Shown here: positions 37,436 through 49,520 of the stretch, one piece after another
Numbering within the stretch: position 1 is the stretch's first letter
Layout of the letters: the number at the start of each line of letters is the position of its first letter
Source: Eonycteris spelaea
Taxonomy: Eukaryota > Chordata > Mammalia > Chiroptera > Pteropodidae
DNA length: 64,000 nucleotides
Direction: 5' to 3'
NCBI GenBank assembly: GCA_003508835.1
Contig: PUFA01000286.1
Coordinates: 1,609,212 to 1,673,211, forward strand
Notes under the pieces: model-generated
Told to the model about the DNA's origin: nothing
The model's database searches: none
What the model saw: only the letters and a program-made list of their open reading frames with translations
Program-made: the position numbers and the translations under genes

Positions 37436-37979
37436 TGTAAGGCCAGACTAAAAATTGGGAATTGTGGGTCCCTAACAAGGTTCACTTGATGTAAATTTGG
37501 AGAAGGAATTTATATGCTGAGACAGACTCTCTATGGTCAGCCAAAGGCCAAAATTTTATGAACAATGAGTCTAGTGGTTGTTTTCTGATAAGGGGTCACA
37601 CATACTCTGTATAACTGGAAGAACCTCACAGTGAACTCTTGGTTTCCTGTACTATGCCTAGCTTGTTTATGCCATCTTAGTCCAACAAGGCAAGAAAGCC
37701 CTGGTTTGTCTTTTTTACCTATCAGAACTACACAAATTTTATCATCATTTACATCTATACTGACCAATTAGAACTGTCCAATTTGGATCCCTCATTGTAG
37801 AAAACAGACCTACTGGGATCCTGCAAGGCAACTTTTTCTGCAAAAGGAGGCCTCCCCTTTGTCTCCATGAAATACAATATGAGTTTCTACCTGAATCTGT
37901 GCCTCCCAGGATTCAGCTCCTTTTGGTCAAATAAATGCTTTTATTCTTTATTACAGTCTAAAATCAACTTTAGTTTACA
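37436..37979 (+). mobile_element. Probable solo LTR (class I endogenous retrovirus)
   Basis: The segment begins TGTAAGGCCAG and ends TTTAGTTTACA, giving TGTAA/TTTACA-type inverted termini. CCAAT boxes occur at about 37764 and 37779 and an AATAAA signal at 37930, about 50 bp before the 3' end. Length of 544 bp and this arrangement suit an ERV1-type LTR. No internal retroviral sequence lies on either side and no clean target duplication was found, so the call is structural and not based on a recognised family. Confidence 0.55.
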
Positions 37980-38279
37980 GAACCAATGTGGCTAAGTTTA
38001 CCAAAGAATATTACCTGGAATATTTTGTATATTTCTAAACCAAGGGAAGGAATACAATATCAAAAGAAAGAAATAAGTAGTTACTAACATTGTGAGAAAG
38101 TGGAGAAGGAAACATAAGTGTGAATGGACATGACAGGGTGGAACAGTGAGGATGGTAGAAAAATTATAGACCTGATGTAGACCCATTTTTATTTCCTGAC
38201 TTAGAGTTATTGTGGGTGCTTTAATGGGTTGATCTGAGCTGGGAATTTTACAGTTTAAGACTGTAATATTCATTTTTTT

Positions 38280-38890
38280 AACCAGTGTTCAGTGAACATG
38301 GGCTCTGCTTGTAATCTTCTGGACACTCGGGAAACATCAGTAAATCACATGGATAAATATTTCTGCCCTCTTGGATATAACATTTCAGTAAAAGAAGACA
38401 ACATACATAGCCAACGAGTAAATTATGTACTAGTATTGAAGGTAATTAATACTATGGAATTAAATATAAATTAAATAATTAAATATTAGCTGGGTATGGG
38501 AGATGGAAAAAATGAGGGTCTGGAGGCTAGATTCAATTAAAAATAGGAAGATCAGATGAGGCATGATGGCAAGTAATCTAAAAGCAAAGACTTAAAGGCA
38601 GATAGGGTCCATCAGAGTTAAAGGAAATGTAAAATGTAGCTACATATCTGGAGAAAGATGATTTTAGGTAGTAGGACTACTTATTGCACAGGGTCAAAGG
38701 CAGACCACATGTAAGGTAGAGGGAACAGTTGAGGCTGGAGTATAATGACAGATACATAGTAGGAGATAATGTTGAATCAGCAGTTACAGACCAGATAGTA
38801 CAGGGACTTGGGTATCATGTAAAAGATTTAGCTCTGATTTCCAGCAGTACACCCACTGCGTGATTGGCAGAGATGTGACATTCTATGGCA
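38280..38890 (-). mobile_element. L2-like ancient LINE fragment, antisense
   Basis: Landmarks TCAGTGAACATGGGCTCTGC, TTTCTGCCCTCTTGGATATA, AGAGGGAACAGTTGAGGCTG and GACTTGGGTATCATGTAAAA follow the order of the repeat at 2490-4560. Very diverged. Confidence 0.45.
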
Positions 38891-40201
38891 CTATTTTAAA
38901 GATTTTTTGAACATGCAAGAAAGAAAGCAAGGATGCCATTTAAGAAGCTATTACACAAAACCAAGTGAGAGATAACAATGGCTTGAACCAGAGATAAAGC
39001 AATGAAAGTTAAAAAAAAAAAAGTGGTCAGCTTCGTGGCATATGTTAAAGGTAGAAGAATATTTACTTCATTATTCATTTAATTAGATGTATACAACAAG
39101 TGTGTGAGTCATTAGAGTTATTAGAAACAATTAAAAAGAGTCTCCAACTTCCTTTAAAAAAACAAAAAATACATCTCATGGGTGCTCACATAAACAATTG
39201 AAACTTTAAATTAAAAAAAATCTGTGAAACATACATGAATTCCAGCAAATTCATCCACTGTCTCATATGTGTGGTAATTTTTTTCTTCTGCTGTCTCTTC
39301 TAAATATTGCTTTGTTATTTATAACTGTTCCTTTTTATATTTAAACCTCTGTCTTCTACCATTTCATTAAATTCAAACTTAAAGTCATTTATCTCTCATT
39401 CGTTAACCATCATATATTTATAAATCCATAAGACATATATGCACTATTCGTGTTTGAAAAATAAAAAGAATAAGAATCATTTTACAATGTTTTTCTACTT
39501 AATTATTAGCCAATGTCTATTATTTCTGTAGTTACTAAACTTCTTGAAACAGTGTTCCATATTAGGCAACTCATTCTTCATACACTATTCATTTCCTCTA
39601 TCCATTCTAATATTGCTGCTGTACAGCACGGTCTATTTGGACTGATCTTAATAGTTAATGGTAATCTACTTATTGCTAGATCTTTCCTTTTAAATTCTCA
39701 TTATTTACCTCATTTTAAGATCTTTATTGAACCTTCTGAATTGCAATGAAACTGATTTTTATGAATTCTTCTGAGATCTATTTAACTACTCTTCTCTTGT
39801 CTTTTTCACTAGCATGTCTTCTTTCCACATCATTAAAACTTACTGCCATTCTCCCCCTCTCATGAGCAATCTCTCTTTTCTCCTTTATTCTTCATTTCCT
39901 CATCTTCACCTTTTAACTTTATGCTAACTAAAGCTAAATCCAAGATTTTCACAATTAAGACAGATATTTCTTTCTCAGCTCAATTCCTGTGGTCTCTGAG
40001 GCAATTCAAATACAACTTATCTAAAATAAAAATGCATTCTCTCCCTCTTCAACATAATCTTAGTGCTAAAAACTCATGTCGACATTTGTGTTTTCTATCA
40101 CAGAAAATGACTCCACCAAGTACTTAGTTACACAAGCTGGAAACATCCTTATTATTTTTTATACTCGATTTCTTCATAATTGTAGTTGTATTTTAAATTT
40201 T
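38891..40201. other. AT-rich DNA, no feature recognised
   Basis: No confident repeat or gene. Several short open frames (60-78 codons) carry no domain. Confidence 0.5.
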
Positions 40202-41011
40202 ATATGTGCTTAGGACTTCTGGTTAAGATAGTGGAGTAGGTAAATGCTGTGCTTGACTCCTCTCGTGATCAAATCAAAATTACAACTAAACTACAGAACC
40301 ATCTTAGAAAATTGCCTGAAGTCTAACTGAACAGAAATTCCAAAACTAAGGACACACAGAAAAAAGCCACCTTGAAATTGGTAGGAGAGGTAGAGATGTC
40401 AAATGGGCTGGTCTCACACCCATGTGTGGTGGTTAAAAATAAGAAGAGTTGTCTCAGCTGCAGAGGTCCACCTAGAGGAGCAAGGAGTCCCAGCTCCACA
40501 CCAAGCTCCTGAGTCCAGGATTCCAGAGCCAAAAGAGAAGTCCTCACAACTCTGACAATAAAAACCAGTGGAGACTATACCTGAGTGAGACCTGAGTGAA
40601 TTTCAGGTATTCTTCTTAAACGGACCATGTTGAGACTTTCTCACTGATGGACTTGCTCACTCTGAGCTCTATTGCTGAGCGCAGCTAGAAAAATTCCAGG
40701 GACTTAGAGGGAGGAACTGAATTATCTGGCTTCAGGGTGAAGGCTGGAGAAGCAGCTTTCTCCCAAACATAAGTGCTGGCAGAATCCATTGTTCTTTAGT
40801 TGAGCCCAACCCACTCCTAGCATGCAGATGAAGACAGGCACCATATCTGAGTTTTCATCAACCTGACTAACACTGGTCACCCCACCCTAATGATTCCCTG
40901 AGATCCAGTCCCACCCAAATTGTACACTCACTAAAGTCAGTCTCAGTAGCTTTTTCATACAAATGGCCTATTTCGCCTCATGCTGCACACTTCCCTAAAA
41001 TCTCTAAAAGG

Positions 41012-41012
<1 letters not shown>

Positions 41013-41054
<42 letters not shown>
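41013..41054. repeat. CA dinucleotide repeat in the L1 5' UTR
   Basis: About 20 CA units interrupt the L1 5' UTR. Open frames that cross it on both strands are repeat artefacts. Confidence 0.95.
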
Positions 41055-41059
<5 letters not shown>

Positions 41060-41710
41060 AGCAGTCTCTGGGCTTGATATGCTATACCTCTGGCTGAGCA
41101 ACCCCAATCCTGACACTAGTAGCAGCCGACCTCGGATCACAACTTGGCCTCTCAAGGCAGTGCGAGTGAAGGACATTTTCAGATTGCTTGGTGGCTCATG
41201 CTAGGTGGCCTAGGGTAGGGCATAGGCTACAGTTGACCTTGGCTTACAGCAGAGCTCCTCTCAGAGCCAGCAGCATACCCAGTGGCTTCAAACCAAACTG
41301 GAGCACCATATGTGAGCCATATCTGAGAATAACACACATAAAGGGAAAACTGGGTGAGCACCAGAGCTCTGTTAAAACAAATCATACTCTGTAGGTTAAG
41401 CCCCTGAACAGCAGATCCTCTACTGTATTCACGAGCTAGTCCTCACAACAGATCATCCCCTGAGGATCAATTCCTCCCAATGACGTGCAAACAGTGAATA
41501 AAGCTCAACTACAACAGGAGGGCACACACAATCCATACAAGGGAGAAAGTATACTGCTCAGGTGACCAGGGACACTGTGCCATTGAGCCCCATAGGACAC
41601 CTACTATATAAGTCTACTCTATTAAGATCAGGACACATAGCAGCTCTATGTAATACATAGAACAAATAAATAAAACACAGGGAGGCAGCTCAAATGTGGA
41701 GACAATGTAG

Positions 41711-42550
41711 CATGTCCCAAACAAAAGAACAACTAAACAAAATGGACACAAGCAATCTACCAGATGCAGAGTTTAAAATATGCGTTATAAGGATGCTCAA
41801 TGAACTTAGGGAAAATGTAAATGAACTCAATGAAAACTTTAACAAAGAGACAGAAAACATAAAAATGAAGATAGAAAACATAAGAAGAACCAGTCAGAAA
41901 TGAAGAATACAGTAACTGAAATGATGAATAGTTGAGGAGAATCAACAATAGATTAGATGAAGCAGAGGATAAAGAAGTGATTTAGAAGATAAGGCAGCAG
42001 AAAACACCTAGTCAGAACGTCAACAGGAAAAAAGAATCCAAAATAATGAGGATAGTTTAAAGGCCTCTGGGACATCAGTCATAACAACATTTGCATCATC
42101 GAAGTACTAGAAGGAGAAGAGAGAGCTAAAAATGGAAAACCTATTTGAAGAAATCATGACATAAAACTTCCCTAACCTGGTGAAGGAAATAGGCATACAA
42201 GCCCAGGAAATACAGAGTCCCTAGCATGATGAATCCAAAGAGGCCCACACCAAGACACATCATAATTGAAATGCCAAGTTAAAGACAACAAGAGAATCTT
42301 AGAAGCAGCAAGAGAAAAGCAGCTAGTTATCTACAAGGGAGCTCCCATAAGATTGTCAGCTGATTTCTCAACAGAACCTTTGCAGGTCAGAAACTTAACA
42401 GAAAATATTCAAAGTCATGAAAAGGAAGGACCTACAACCAAGATTATTCTACCCAGCAAAGCTATCATTTAGAATGGAAAGACAGATAAAAAGCGTCCCA
42501 GACAAGTAAAAGCTTAGAGATTTTATCTTCACCAAACCAGGAAATGCTGG
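41711..42550 (+). pseudogene. L1 ORF1 remnant
   Basis: ORF1 encodes the L1 RNA-binding protein. The probable start codon at 41711 gives MSQTKEQLNKM, followed by a heptad-like region LNELRENVNELNENF that fits the coiled-coil. The frame breaks after about 65 codons. The C-terminal domain reappears at 42266-42472, with RILEAAREKQLVIYKGAPIR and LSADFS. Several stops lie between. The upstream ATG at 41694 is in frame but a weaker match to the usual ORF1 start. Confidence 0.85.
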
Positions 42551-42639
42551 AGGGACTTCTTTAAGAAGGAGGGGAAGAAGGAGAAAGATAAAAAATACGA
42601 ATAACAAAATGACAATAACTACATTATCTATGGACAATT

Positions 42640-43192
42640 ACTTTAAATGTAAATGAATTAAAAGCTCCAATCAAAAGACAGGGAAGCTGAATGGATAAGA
42701 AAATAAGACCCTTACATATGCTGCCTATAAGAGAATCATTTCAGATTGAAACACAAAGACTGAAAGTAAAGAGGTGGAAAAAGATGTTTCATGAAAATTA
42801 AAAAAGAAGCTAGGGTAGCAATTCTTATTCTAGACAAAATAGAATTTAAAACAAATTCTATAACATGGGACAAAGAAGGACTTAGTAATTCCACTTTTGG
42901 GTGTTTATCCAAAGAAACCCAAAATGCTACTTTAAAGGGATATGTGAATTTGTATGTTTATTGCAGATTTATTTACAATAGCCAAGATACAGAGGCAACC
43001 TTGATGTCTATCAATAGATGAATGGACAAAAAAATTGTTCATATATACAATAGAATATTACTCAGCCATAAAAATAAATGAAATCTTGCCATCTACAACA
43101 ACACGGATGGACTTAGAGGATATTGTACTGAATGGAATAAGTCAAACAGAGAAAGACAAATGTCATATGATCTCACTTATTTGTGGAATTTA
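42640..43192 (+). pseudogene. L1 ORF2 remnant, endonuclease start fused to C-terminus
   Basis: The first 230 bp correspond to the endonuclease N-terminal half (LNVNELKAPIKRQ-like block at about 42642-42680). Near 42880 the sequence passes directly into the C-terminal ORF2 region (PLLGVYPKK-like block, then an AIEYYSAIKINE-like block near 43050-43080) and ends near 43192. Roughly 3 kb, including the whole RT domain, are missing. Confidence 0.8.
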
Positions 43193-43511
43193 AATAACAA
43201 AACAAATGAACAAACAAAACAGAAACTCATAGCTACAGAGAATATTTTGATGGTTGCCAGATGGGAGAGGTATTGAGGGGATGGGTGAAAAAGTGGAAAA
43301 AATTAAGAAGCAGAAATTGGTAGTTACAAAATGGTTATGGGAATGTGAAGTATAGCATAAGGAATATAGTAAATAATATCCGAATAAACATGTATGGTGT
43401 CAGATGGGTACTGGATTTATCATGGTGAACACTGTGTGTTATAAAAATGTCTGATTACTATGTTATATGCCTGAAACTAATATAAAATTCATTTTAACTA
43501 TCTGTGCCTAG

Positions 43512-43999
43512 TAAATCTCTATATTACTCTAGATTTTCAGTGCTACTGTGCTATTTTTGTTCTTCAATATTTTGTTGCTTCTATACCTAAAGAACTCCTT
43601 CAGGTATACCAATATCAGCCTCCTTTTCTTAAAGTTGCTTCTTATAATAGTCTGAGTTAGTTCCCTAAGGGATAACATAGATTTATAGTTCAGTATGACA
43701 GATTAAATGCATGCTTCTATTTTCTCTCACTCATAAAAATTTCTCAAATCATAGTGAAAAGACACAAAACATAACAGCTTCCAAACTGAAAACAAATGTG
43801 TGAAGAGAGAACAATGCATTATTTATTTAAGAATACTTTGGGGGATAGAATTTTGATGAAACACTTTAATTTCTATCTCAGAGTAACAGGGACTAGATTT
43901 ATCCTCTAGCCAGAAAAAAGTAGAAACCAAAAACAAAAATATGTTAAACAAAGATATATGGCATTGGATATCAAATAAGGAGGAACAGTAATCTCTAAA

Positions 44000-44041
<42 letters not shown>

Positions 44042-44224
44042 CTATGTGAGCCCTATGCATATACCAGCTTACTGTCTGAAGACTGTACTCAGGCTACCGG
44101 TCAAAGAGGAGGAACCCAGTCAGTACCTGATGAACTCCCTGATGAGATAGAATTGACAGTCCAGGGAGATGAAGTCACGTAGAATACACAGGACAGTGCC
44201 TGAGAAGAGGAAGCTACACAGTAC
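43512..44224. other. Spacer between two L1s, unassigned
   Basis: Apart from the AAC repeat at 44000-44041, no feature was recognised. The 180 bp after that repeat are less AT-rich and end abruptly where L1 ORF2 sequence begins. Confidence 0.4.
44000..44041. repeat. AAC trinucleotide repeat
   Basis: About 14 AAC units. The leucine-rich minus-strand open frame at 43823-44041 is created by it. Confidence 0.95.
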
Positions 44225-44925
44225 AAGACTTTAACACCCCATTGACACCAATGGTCAGATCTTACAGACAGAAAATCAACAAGGAAACATCCAGCTTAAA
44301 TGACATATTAGACCAGATGGATTTAATTGATGTTTTTAGAGTGTTTAACCCTAAAGAAGCAGAATATACATTCTTTTCAAGTGCACATGGAACATTTCCC
44401 AGGATAAACTGCAAATTATGCCACAAAACAAGCTTCAATAAATTTAAGATTAAAATTATGTCAAGTGTCTTCTTGACCACAAGGATATGAAACTAAAAAT
44501 CAACTAAAGGAAAAGAAACTGGAAAATACACAAATATATGGAGGCTAAATAAAATGCTACTAAACAATAAATGGGTAAACGATGAGATCAAAAAAGAAAT
44601 CAAAAGATATCTAGCGACAAATAAAAATGAAAATACAATTCAATATCTATGTGACATATGAAAGCAGTTTTAAGAGGGAAATTCATAATAATACAGGCCT
44701 ACCTTAAGAAAAAAAATATCTCACATAAATAATCTAACCTTATACTTAAAAGAACTAGAAAAAAACAGCAAATAAAACTCAAAATGAGCAGAAAAAAGGA
44801 ACTGATTAAGATCAGTGGAAATAAACAAAATAAAGTCTATGGGAACAATACAGAAATCAATGACACCAAGAGCTTGTTCTTTGAAAGGATAAACAAAAAC
44901 AAGATAACTTTAACCAGACTCATTA

Positions 44926-44933
<8 letters not shown>

Positions 44934-44967
<34 letters not shown>
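44934..44967. repeat. GA dinucleotide repeat within L1 ORF2
   Basis: About 16 GA units expand an AAAAAGAGAGA seed that is common in L1 ORF2 at this place. Confidence 0.93.
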
Positions 44968-44971
<4 letters not shown>

Positions 44972-46193
44972 CCTAAATAAATTAAATCAGGAATAAAAGA
45001 GGACAAGTAACAACAGACTCAACAGAAATACAAAGAATTGTAAGAAAACATTATGAGCAATTATATGCCAACAAATTAAACAACTGGAAGAAATGGATAT
45101 TCCTAAAAACATACAATCTCCCTAGACTAAGTCAAGAAGACACCAAAAATAAAAATTGACCAATTACCACCAACAAAATAGAATCAATAATCAAAAGATT
45201 TACAATAAATAAAAGTCCTGAACTGGATGGCTTCATAGGTGAATTTTACCACACATTCAAAGAAGAATTAACAACTATTTTTTTCAAACTATTCCAAAAA
45301 ATTCAAGCGGAGGGAAGGCTCCCAAACTCATTTTATGAGGTCAATATTACTCTAATTCTAAAACCAGTCAAAGACATTTAAAAATGAAAACTATAGGCTA
45401 GCATTCCTGATAAAAATGGTGTAAAAATTCTTATGAGAATATTAGGAAACTGAATTCAGCAATACATTAAAAATAACATATTCCATGTTCAAGTAGGATT
45501 CATTCCTGGAATGCAAGGTTAGTCCAATATCCAGAAATAAATTAACATGATACACCATCTAAAAAAACTGAAAGATAAAAATTTTATGATCATATCAATA
45601 AATGTAGAAAAAGCATTTGACAGAACCCAAAATTCATTTTTGATAAACTGTCTCAGCAAAGTAGGAATAAAGGGAACATATCTCAACATGATAAAGGCCA
45701 TATAAAGAAATCCAGAATTAACATCATACTCGATAGAAGAAAGGCTAAAAGTATTTTTCTTAATGTCAGGAACAAGACAAGGATATCCACTTTCATCATT
45801 TTATTTGACATATACAAGAAAAAATAAAAATCATCCAGTTTGGAAAGGAAGAAGTAAAACTGTCATTATTTGCAGTTGACATGCTATTATACAGATAGAA
45901 CCCCCAAAATATACTGAAAAACTGTTAGAACTGATAAATGAATTTAGTAAAGTAGTAGGATAAAAATTAATACTCAGAAATTAGTTGAAATTTTATAAAC
46001 TAATAATCAACTATAGGAATTAGAAATTAAGAATATAATCTTATTTATAACTGCATCAAATAAAAATAAAATACCTAGTAATATAATTAACCAAGAAGAT
46101 AAAAGACCTGTACTCAGAAAATTAAAAGACATTGAAAAAGAAACTGATAAATATACAAGTAAATGGAAGGCTGTACTGTGCTCATGAACAACA

Positions 46194-46194
46194 A

Positions 46195-46248
<54 letters not shown>
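46194..46248. repeat. GATA tetranucleotide repeat within L1 ORF2
   Basis: Thirteen or so perfect AGAT units interrupt the L1 ORF2 C-terminal half. Confidence 0.95.
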
Positions 46249-47885
46249 TACAGTGTTAAAATGTCCATAATATCCAAAGAAATCTACAGATTAAATGTAA
46301 TCCCTATCAAAATAGCAATGACATTTTTTAAAGGACTAGAAGAAATAATTTAAAATTTATGTGTAACTACGAAAGACCCCAGATTTTTAAAGGATAAATA
46401 GAGTTAGAGGTATCATGCTATCTGATATCAAAATATACAGCAGCCAATAGTAATCTAGACAGTGTGGTACTAGCATAAAACAGATACATAGATCAATGGA
46501 CGAGAATAGACAGCCCAGAAATAAATCCATATCTGTATGCTTATTTAAGGAGGCAAGAATATACAATGGTGTAAAAGATGGTCTGTTCAATAAATGGCAA
46601 AACTAGACAGATACATGCAAAAATAAAAGCAGACCAACTTCTTACACCATATACAAAAATAAGTTCAAATGGATGAAAGACTTAAATGTAAGACCCAAAA
46701 CCATAAAACTGTCTGATATTGCATTTAGTAATTTCTTTTCTAATAAATCTCCTTGGGCAAGGGAAACAAAAGAAAAAATAAACAAATGGGACTGCATCAA
46801 ATTAAAAAGTTTTGCAAAGCAAAGGAAACCATCATCAAAATGAAAAGACAAACTATTGAATTAAAGATGTTTGCCTATATGATACATCTAATAAGGGGTT
46901 AATATACCAGATTACTAGAGAAGCCATACAACTCAACAACAACAACAACAACAAAAACAAACAAAAAAAAAATAATTAAAATATGGGCAAAAGGCCTGAA
47001 TAGGTATTTCTCCAAGGAGAAAATACAGATAGCCAATAGAAATATGAAAATATGCTCAATGTCAATAATCATCAGAGAAATGCAAATTCAAACTACAATG
47101 TGATATCACCTTACACCTGTCAGAATGGCTATCATCAATAAATAAACAAGTGTTGAGAATGTGGAGAAAAGGGAAGCCTTGTACACTGTTGCTGGGATTA
47201 CAAATTGCTACAGCCACTATGAAAACAGTTTGGAGGTTCCTCAAAACATTAAAAATAGAACTACATTTTGACCTAGCAATTGCACTTCTGGTATTTATCC
47301 AACAAAAACCAAAATACTAGTTCTTAAAGATTTATGAACCCCTATATTCACTGCAGTGTGATTCACATTAACCAAGGTATGGAAGCATCCTAAGTGCCCA
47401 TCGACAGACAAATGTGTAAAGAAGTTATGGTACAGATATGCAATAAAGTATTACTCAGCTGTAAAAAAAAAAAATCATTGTTTTCAATGGCTTGGCATCT
47501 AAAGCTATTATGCTATGTGAAATAAGTCAGAAAGAGGAAGATGAACATTATATGATGTCATGTACATGTGGAATCTAAGGAACAAAAGAAAGGACAATCT
47601 AAATTTAAACAGATTCACAGACAAAGAGAACACACTAGTAATTGTCAGAGGAGACGAGTTTGGGGAGCTACGTGGAAAAATTTAAGAGATGAAGTACAAA
47701 TTAGTGCAGTCTGGGGGATGTAGATTATGGCATAATGAATATTGTTAATATTACTCATAATGGCTGTGTGTAGTGCTAGATGGGTGCTAGAGCAATCGGG
47801 GGATCCATTTATAAATTATATAAATGTCTAACCATTGTACCGTATATCTGAAAGTAATATAAAATAAAATAAATAAAATAAAATA

Positions 47886-48399
47886 CATAAGGATTTTATA
47901 GACCTTTTTAAAATGGCACATTATGGTACATTCTAAAATGGTATTCCTTGTTTTATTTTTATTTTTTAGAAAATGAAAATCTATGTACTATTTTTGTTAA
48001 ACTTAATATATGATCTTGAAGTAGTTTTATGTTATAGTAGATTCAAATATGTTGCTTAATATGTTCCTATATTTTCTAAAGTTCTAATTACATCTTAGTG
48101 TCAAATGTAATTGCTCAAAAAATGTTTTTTACAATTTTTTGAAAAGGCAGTGATCACAGGATTGGAGGTGGACTGCCATTCTGGGCATTCTTGATCTGAG
48201 CATAACCCATATGCTGGAGGAAGCCTGAAAATCCAGGTTTCTGTAGTGAGATACTGTCAGCAGGCTCCAGAGCTATTTCTTGCGGCTGCCAGTGAACTCA
48301 GACATGGGCTTGGAAAATGGGACATCAGTAGCATCTGATGTAGTAACGTATACACAAGATATAAACTAGTAAAGTTATCAAAGGGTATATAATGAAAAT
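47886..48399. other. Unassigned DNA
   Basis: No repeat or gene recognised. The block 48150-48360 is less AT-rich than its surroundings. Confidence 0.4.
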
Positions 48400-48850
48400 C
48401 AAACCTGCCTCAATCCCCAGAGATAACTAGAGTTACTGTTTTTTTAAATTATCTTCTGAGAGATAGGCCATGTGAATAAACATATACGTGAGCATATATG
48501 GCATATTACCGATATACTACATCTAATTTTCATGCAAATTATCACTAAACATACACTGGTTAGTACTTTGCAATTCTCTTTAACACTATAACTTGGAAAG
48601 TTGGCAGTAATAATATATTTGGAGCTGTCTTTTGAATTTTAAGCTACAGTATTCTTTTATGTGAATGTATCAGACTTTATCTAATCTGTTCCTTAATGCT
48701 GGAAACTAGGTTGTTCCTATTTTTTGCTGTCACAAACAGTGTTGTAATTAATATATTCACATGTGTAATATATCAAATATGTGTGAATATATCTCATTTT
48801 CCAATTATTAACATCTATGTTTTAAATTAAATTGGAATTAGTATCAGTTT
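48400..48850 (-). mobile_element. Old L1 3' end, antisense
   Basis: Plus-strand segments AATCTGTTCCTTAATGCTGG, AAACTAGGTTGTTCCTATTT and CTGTCACAAACAGTGTTGTA match the antisense end of ancient L1 ORF2/3' UTR. Edges approximate. Confidence 0.6.
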
Positions 48851-49369
48851 TTGGTATATCAAAACTGTCAAAAAGCTGGTTATCTTAGAGTAAAAAGTTG
48901 TCAATACCACATTTCATTTTGCATTTAGAAATATTTTATATACACACACATACACTTGCACATTTGCATGCACACAAACACATAATCTAAAATTCTATAA
49001 TTAACCACCTCATACTACTAAGGTATAGAGTGTTGAATGAAAAGTTCTTCCCCAAATACTAAAACTTAAATTTTAGAGAACATTAGCTTTTTGTAGAATT
49101 ATTTATAAAATATTTATTTCTCTCATTTCTCAACATTAAAGATATTAATATAATCCACATTTTTGAATGAGTCAGTTTGTTCAATATGAACGTCAATCAT
49201 TGTGCTCTGTGCTAATACAGGCTAGTTAGATGCTTTAACTCTTTACCTCTACATTACATGGTTTGGTTTCTAATGATTCCTATTGTTAGATTTTCATCGT
49301 ATCTTAAAATTTATCTTCTACTCTTAGATGATCTAATTTCTCATTAAATTACTGCAAATATTTTTGGAT
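48851..49369. other. AT-rich DNA, no feature recognised
   Basis: Nothing supportable apart from a short CA-rich run near 48943-48981. Confidence 0.5.
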
Positions 49370-49520
49370 CCTTCACACATTTATTTAACAAATTGTTAAC
49401 TGTGTGTAAGACACAGTTCCAGATCCTGGTGATGCTTCAATGTAGACCGGAAACATCCCTGTCATCACAGAGCTTATTTTCCACTGGAGGAGATAGGCAA
49501 TAACCTTTACTGTCATCCGG
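49370..49520 (-). mobile_element. L2 LINE 3' end, antisense
   Basis: Landmarks CACATTTATTTAACAAATTG, GTAAGACACAGTTCCAGATC, CTGGTGATGCTTCAATGTAG and CATCACAGAGCTTATTTTCC follow the antisense L2 3' end. Confidence 0.7.

Larger units (their letters stand above)
40214..43499 (+). mobile_element. L1 LINE with 5' UTR, sense, large internal deletion
   Basis: The start, GACTTCTGGTTAAGATAGTG, resembles an L1 5' end and is followed by about 1.4 kb of L1 5' UTR, ORF1 from 41711, the beginning of ORF2 near 42640, and then a jump near 42880 to the far C-terminus of ORF2 and the 3' UTR. Flanks ATATGTGCTTAG (40202-40213) and ATCTGTGCCTAG (43500-43511) agree at 10 of 12 positions and are probably the eroded target-site duplication. 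That supports a near full-length insertion that later lost most of ORF2. Confidence 0.85.
44225..47578 (+). pseudogene. L1 ORF2 remnant with RT domain, active-site aspartate changed
   Basis: ORF2 would encode endonuclease plus reverse transcriptase. The N-terminal part of the endonuclease is missing; the frame 44242-44490 reads QMDLIDVFRVFNPKEAEYTF and on to the LTT equivalent of the SDH region. The RT domain includes a SPELDGFIGEFY block near 45215-45250 and the active-site box LFAVDMLLY at about 45866-45892, where the usual F-A-D-D has valine in place of the first aspartate. Frame changes and stops occur throughout. The 3' end is marked by a CGI-like terminus and stop at 47578. Confidence 0.88.
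44225..47885 (+). mobile_element. L1 LINE, sense, 5'-truncated
   Basis: The element starts inside the endonuclease domain at ACTTTAACACCCCATTGACA, runs through the RT domain and the C-terminus to about 47578, then a 3' UTR ending in an AAATAAAATAAAATA-type tail near 47885. It is co-linear with a normal L1 over 3.6 kb and younger-looking than the L1 at 13.3-17.2 kb, but carries many stops and three simple-repeat expansions. Confidence 0.92.

Noticed and set aside
40955..41204. Opposing open frames with Cys/Val and Thr/His runs
   Set aside because: Created by the CA repeat in an L1 5' UTR.
43823..44041. Leucine-rich minus-strand frame that looks like a signal peptide
   Set aside because: The leucines come from the AAC repeat read in antisense.
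46194..46248. Short regular direct repeats that could suggest a CRISPR-like array
   Set aside because: Perfect 4-base units without spacers; a GATA microsatellite in a mammalian L1.
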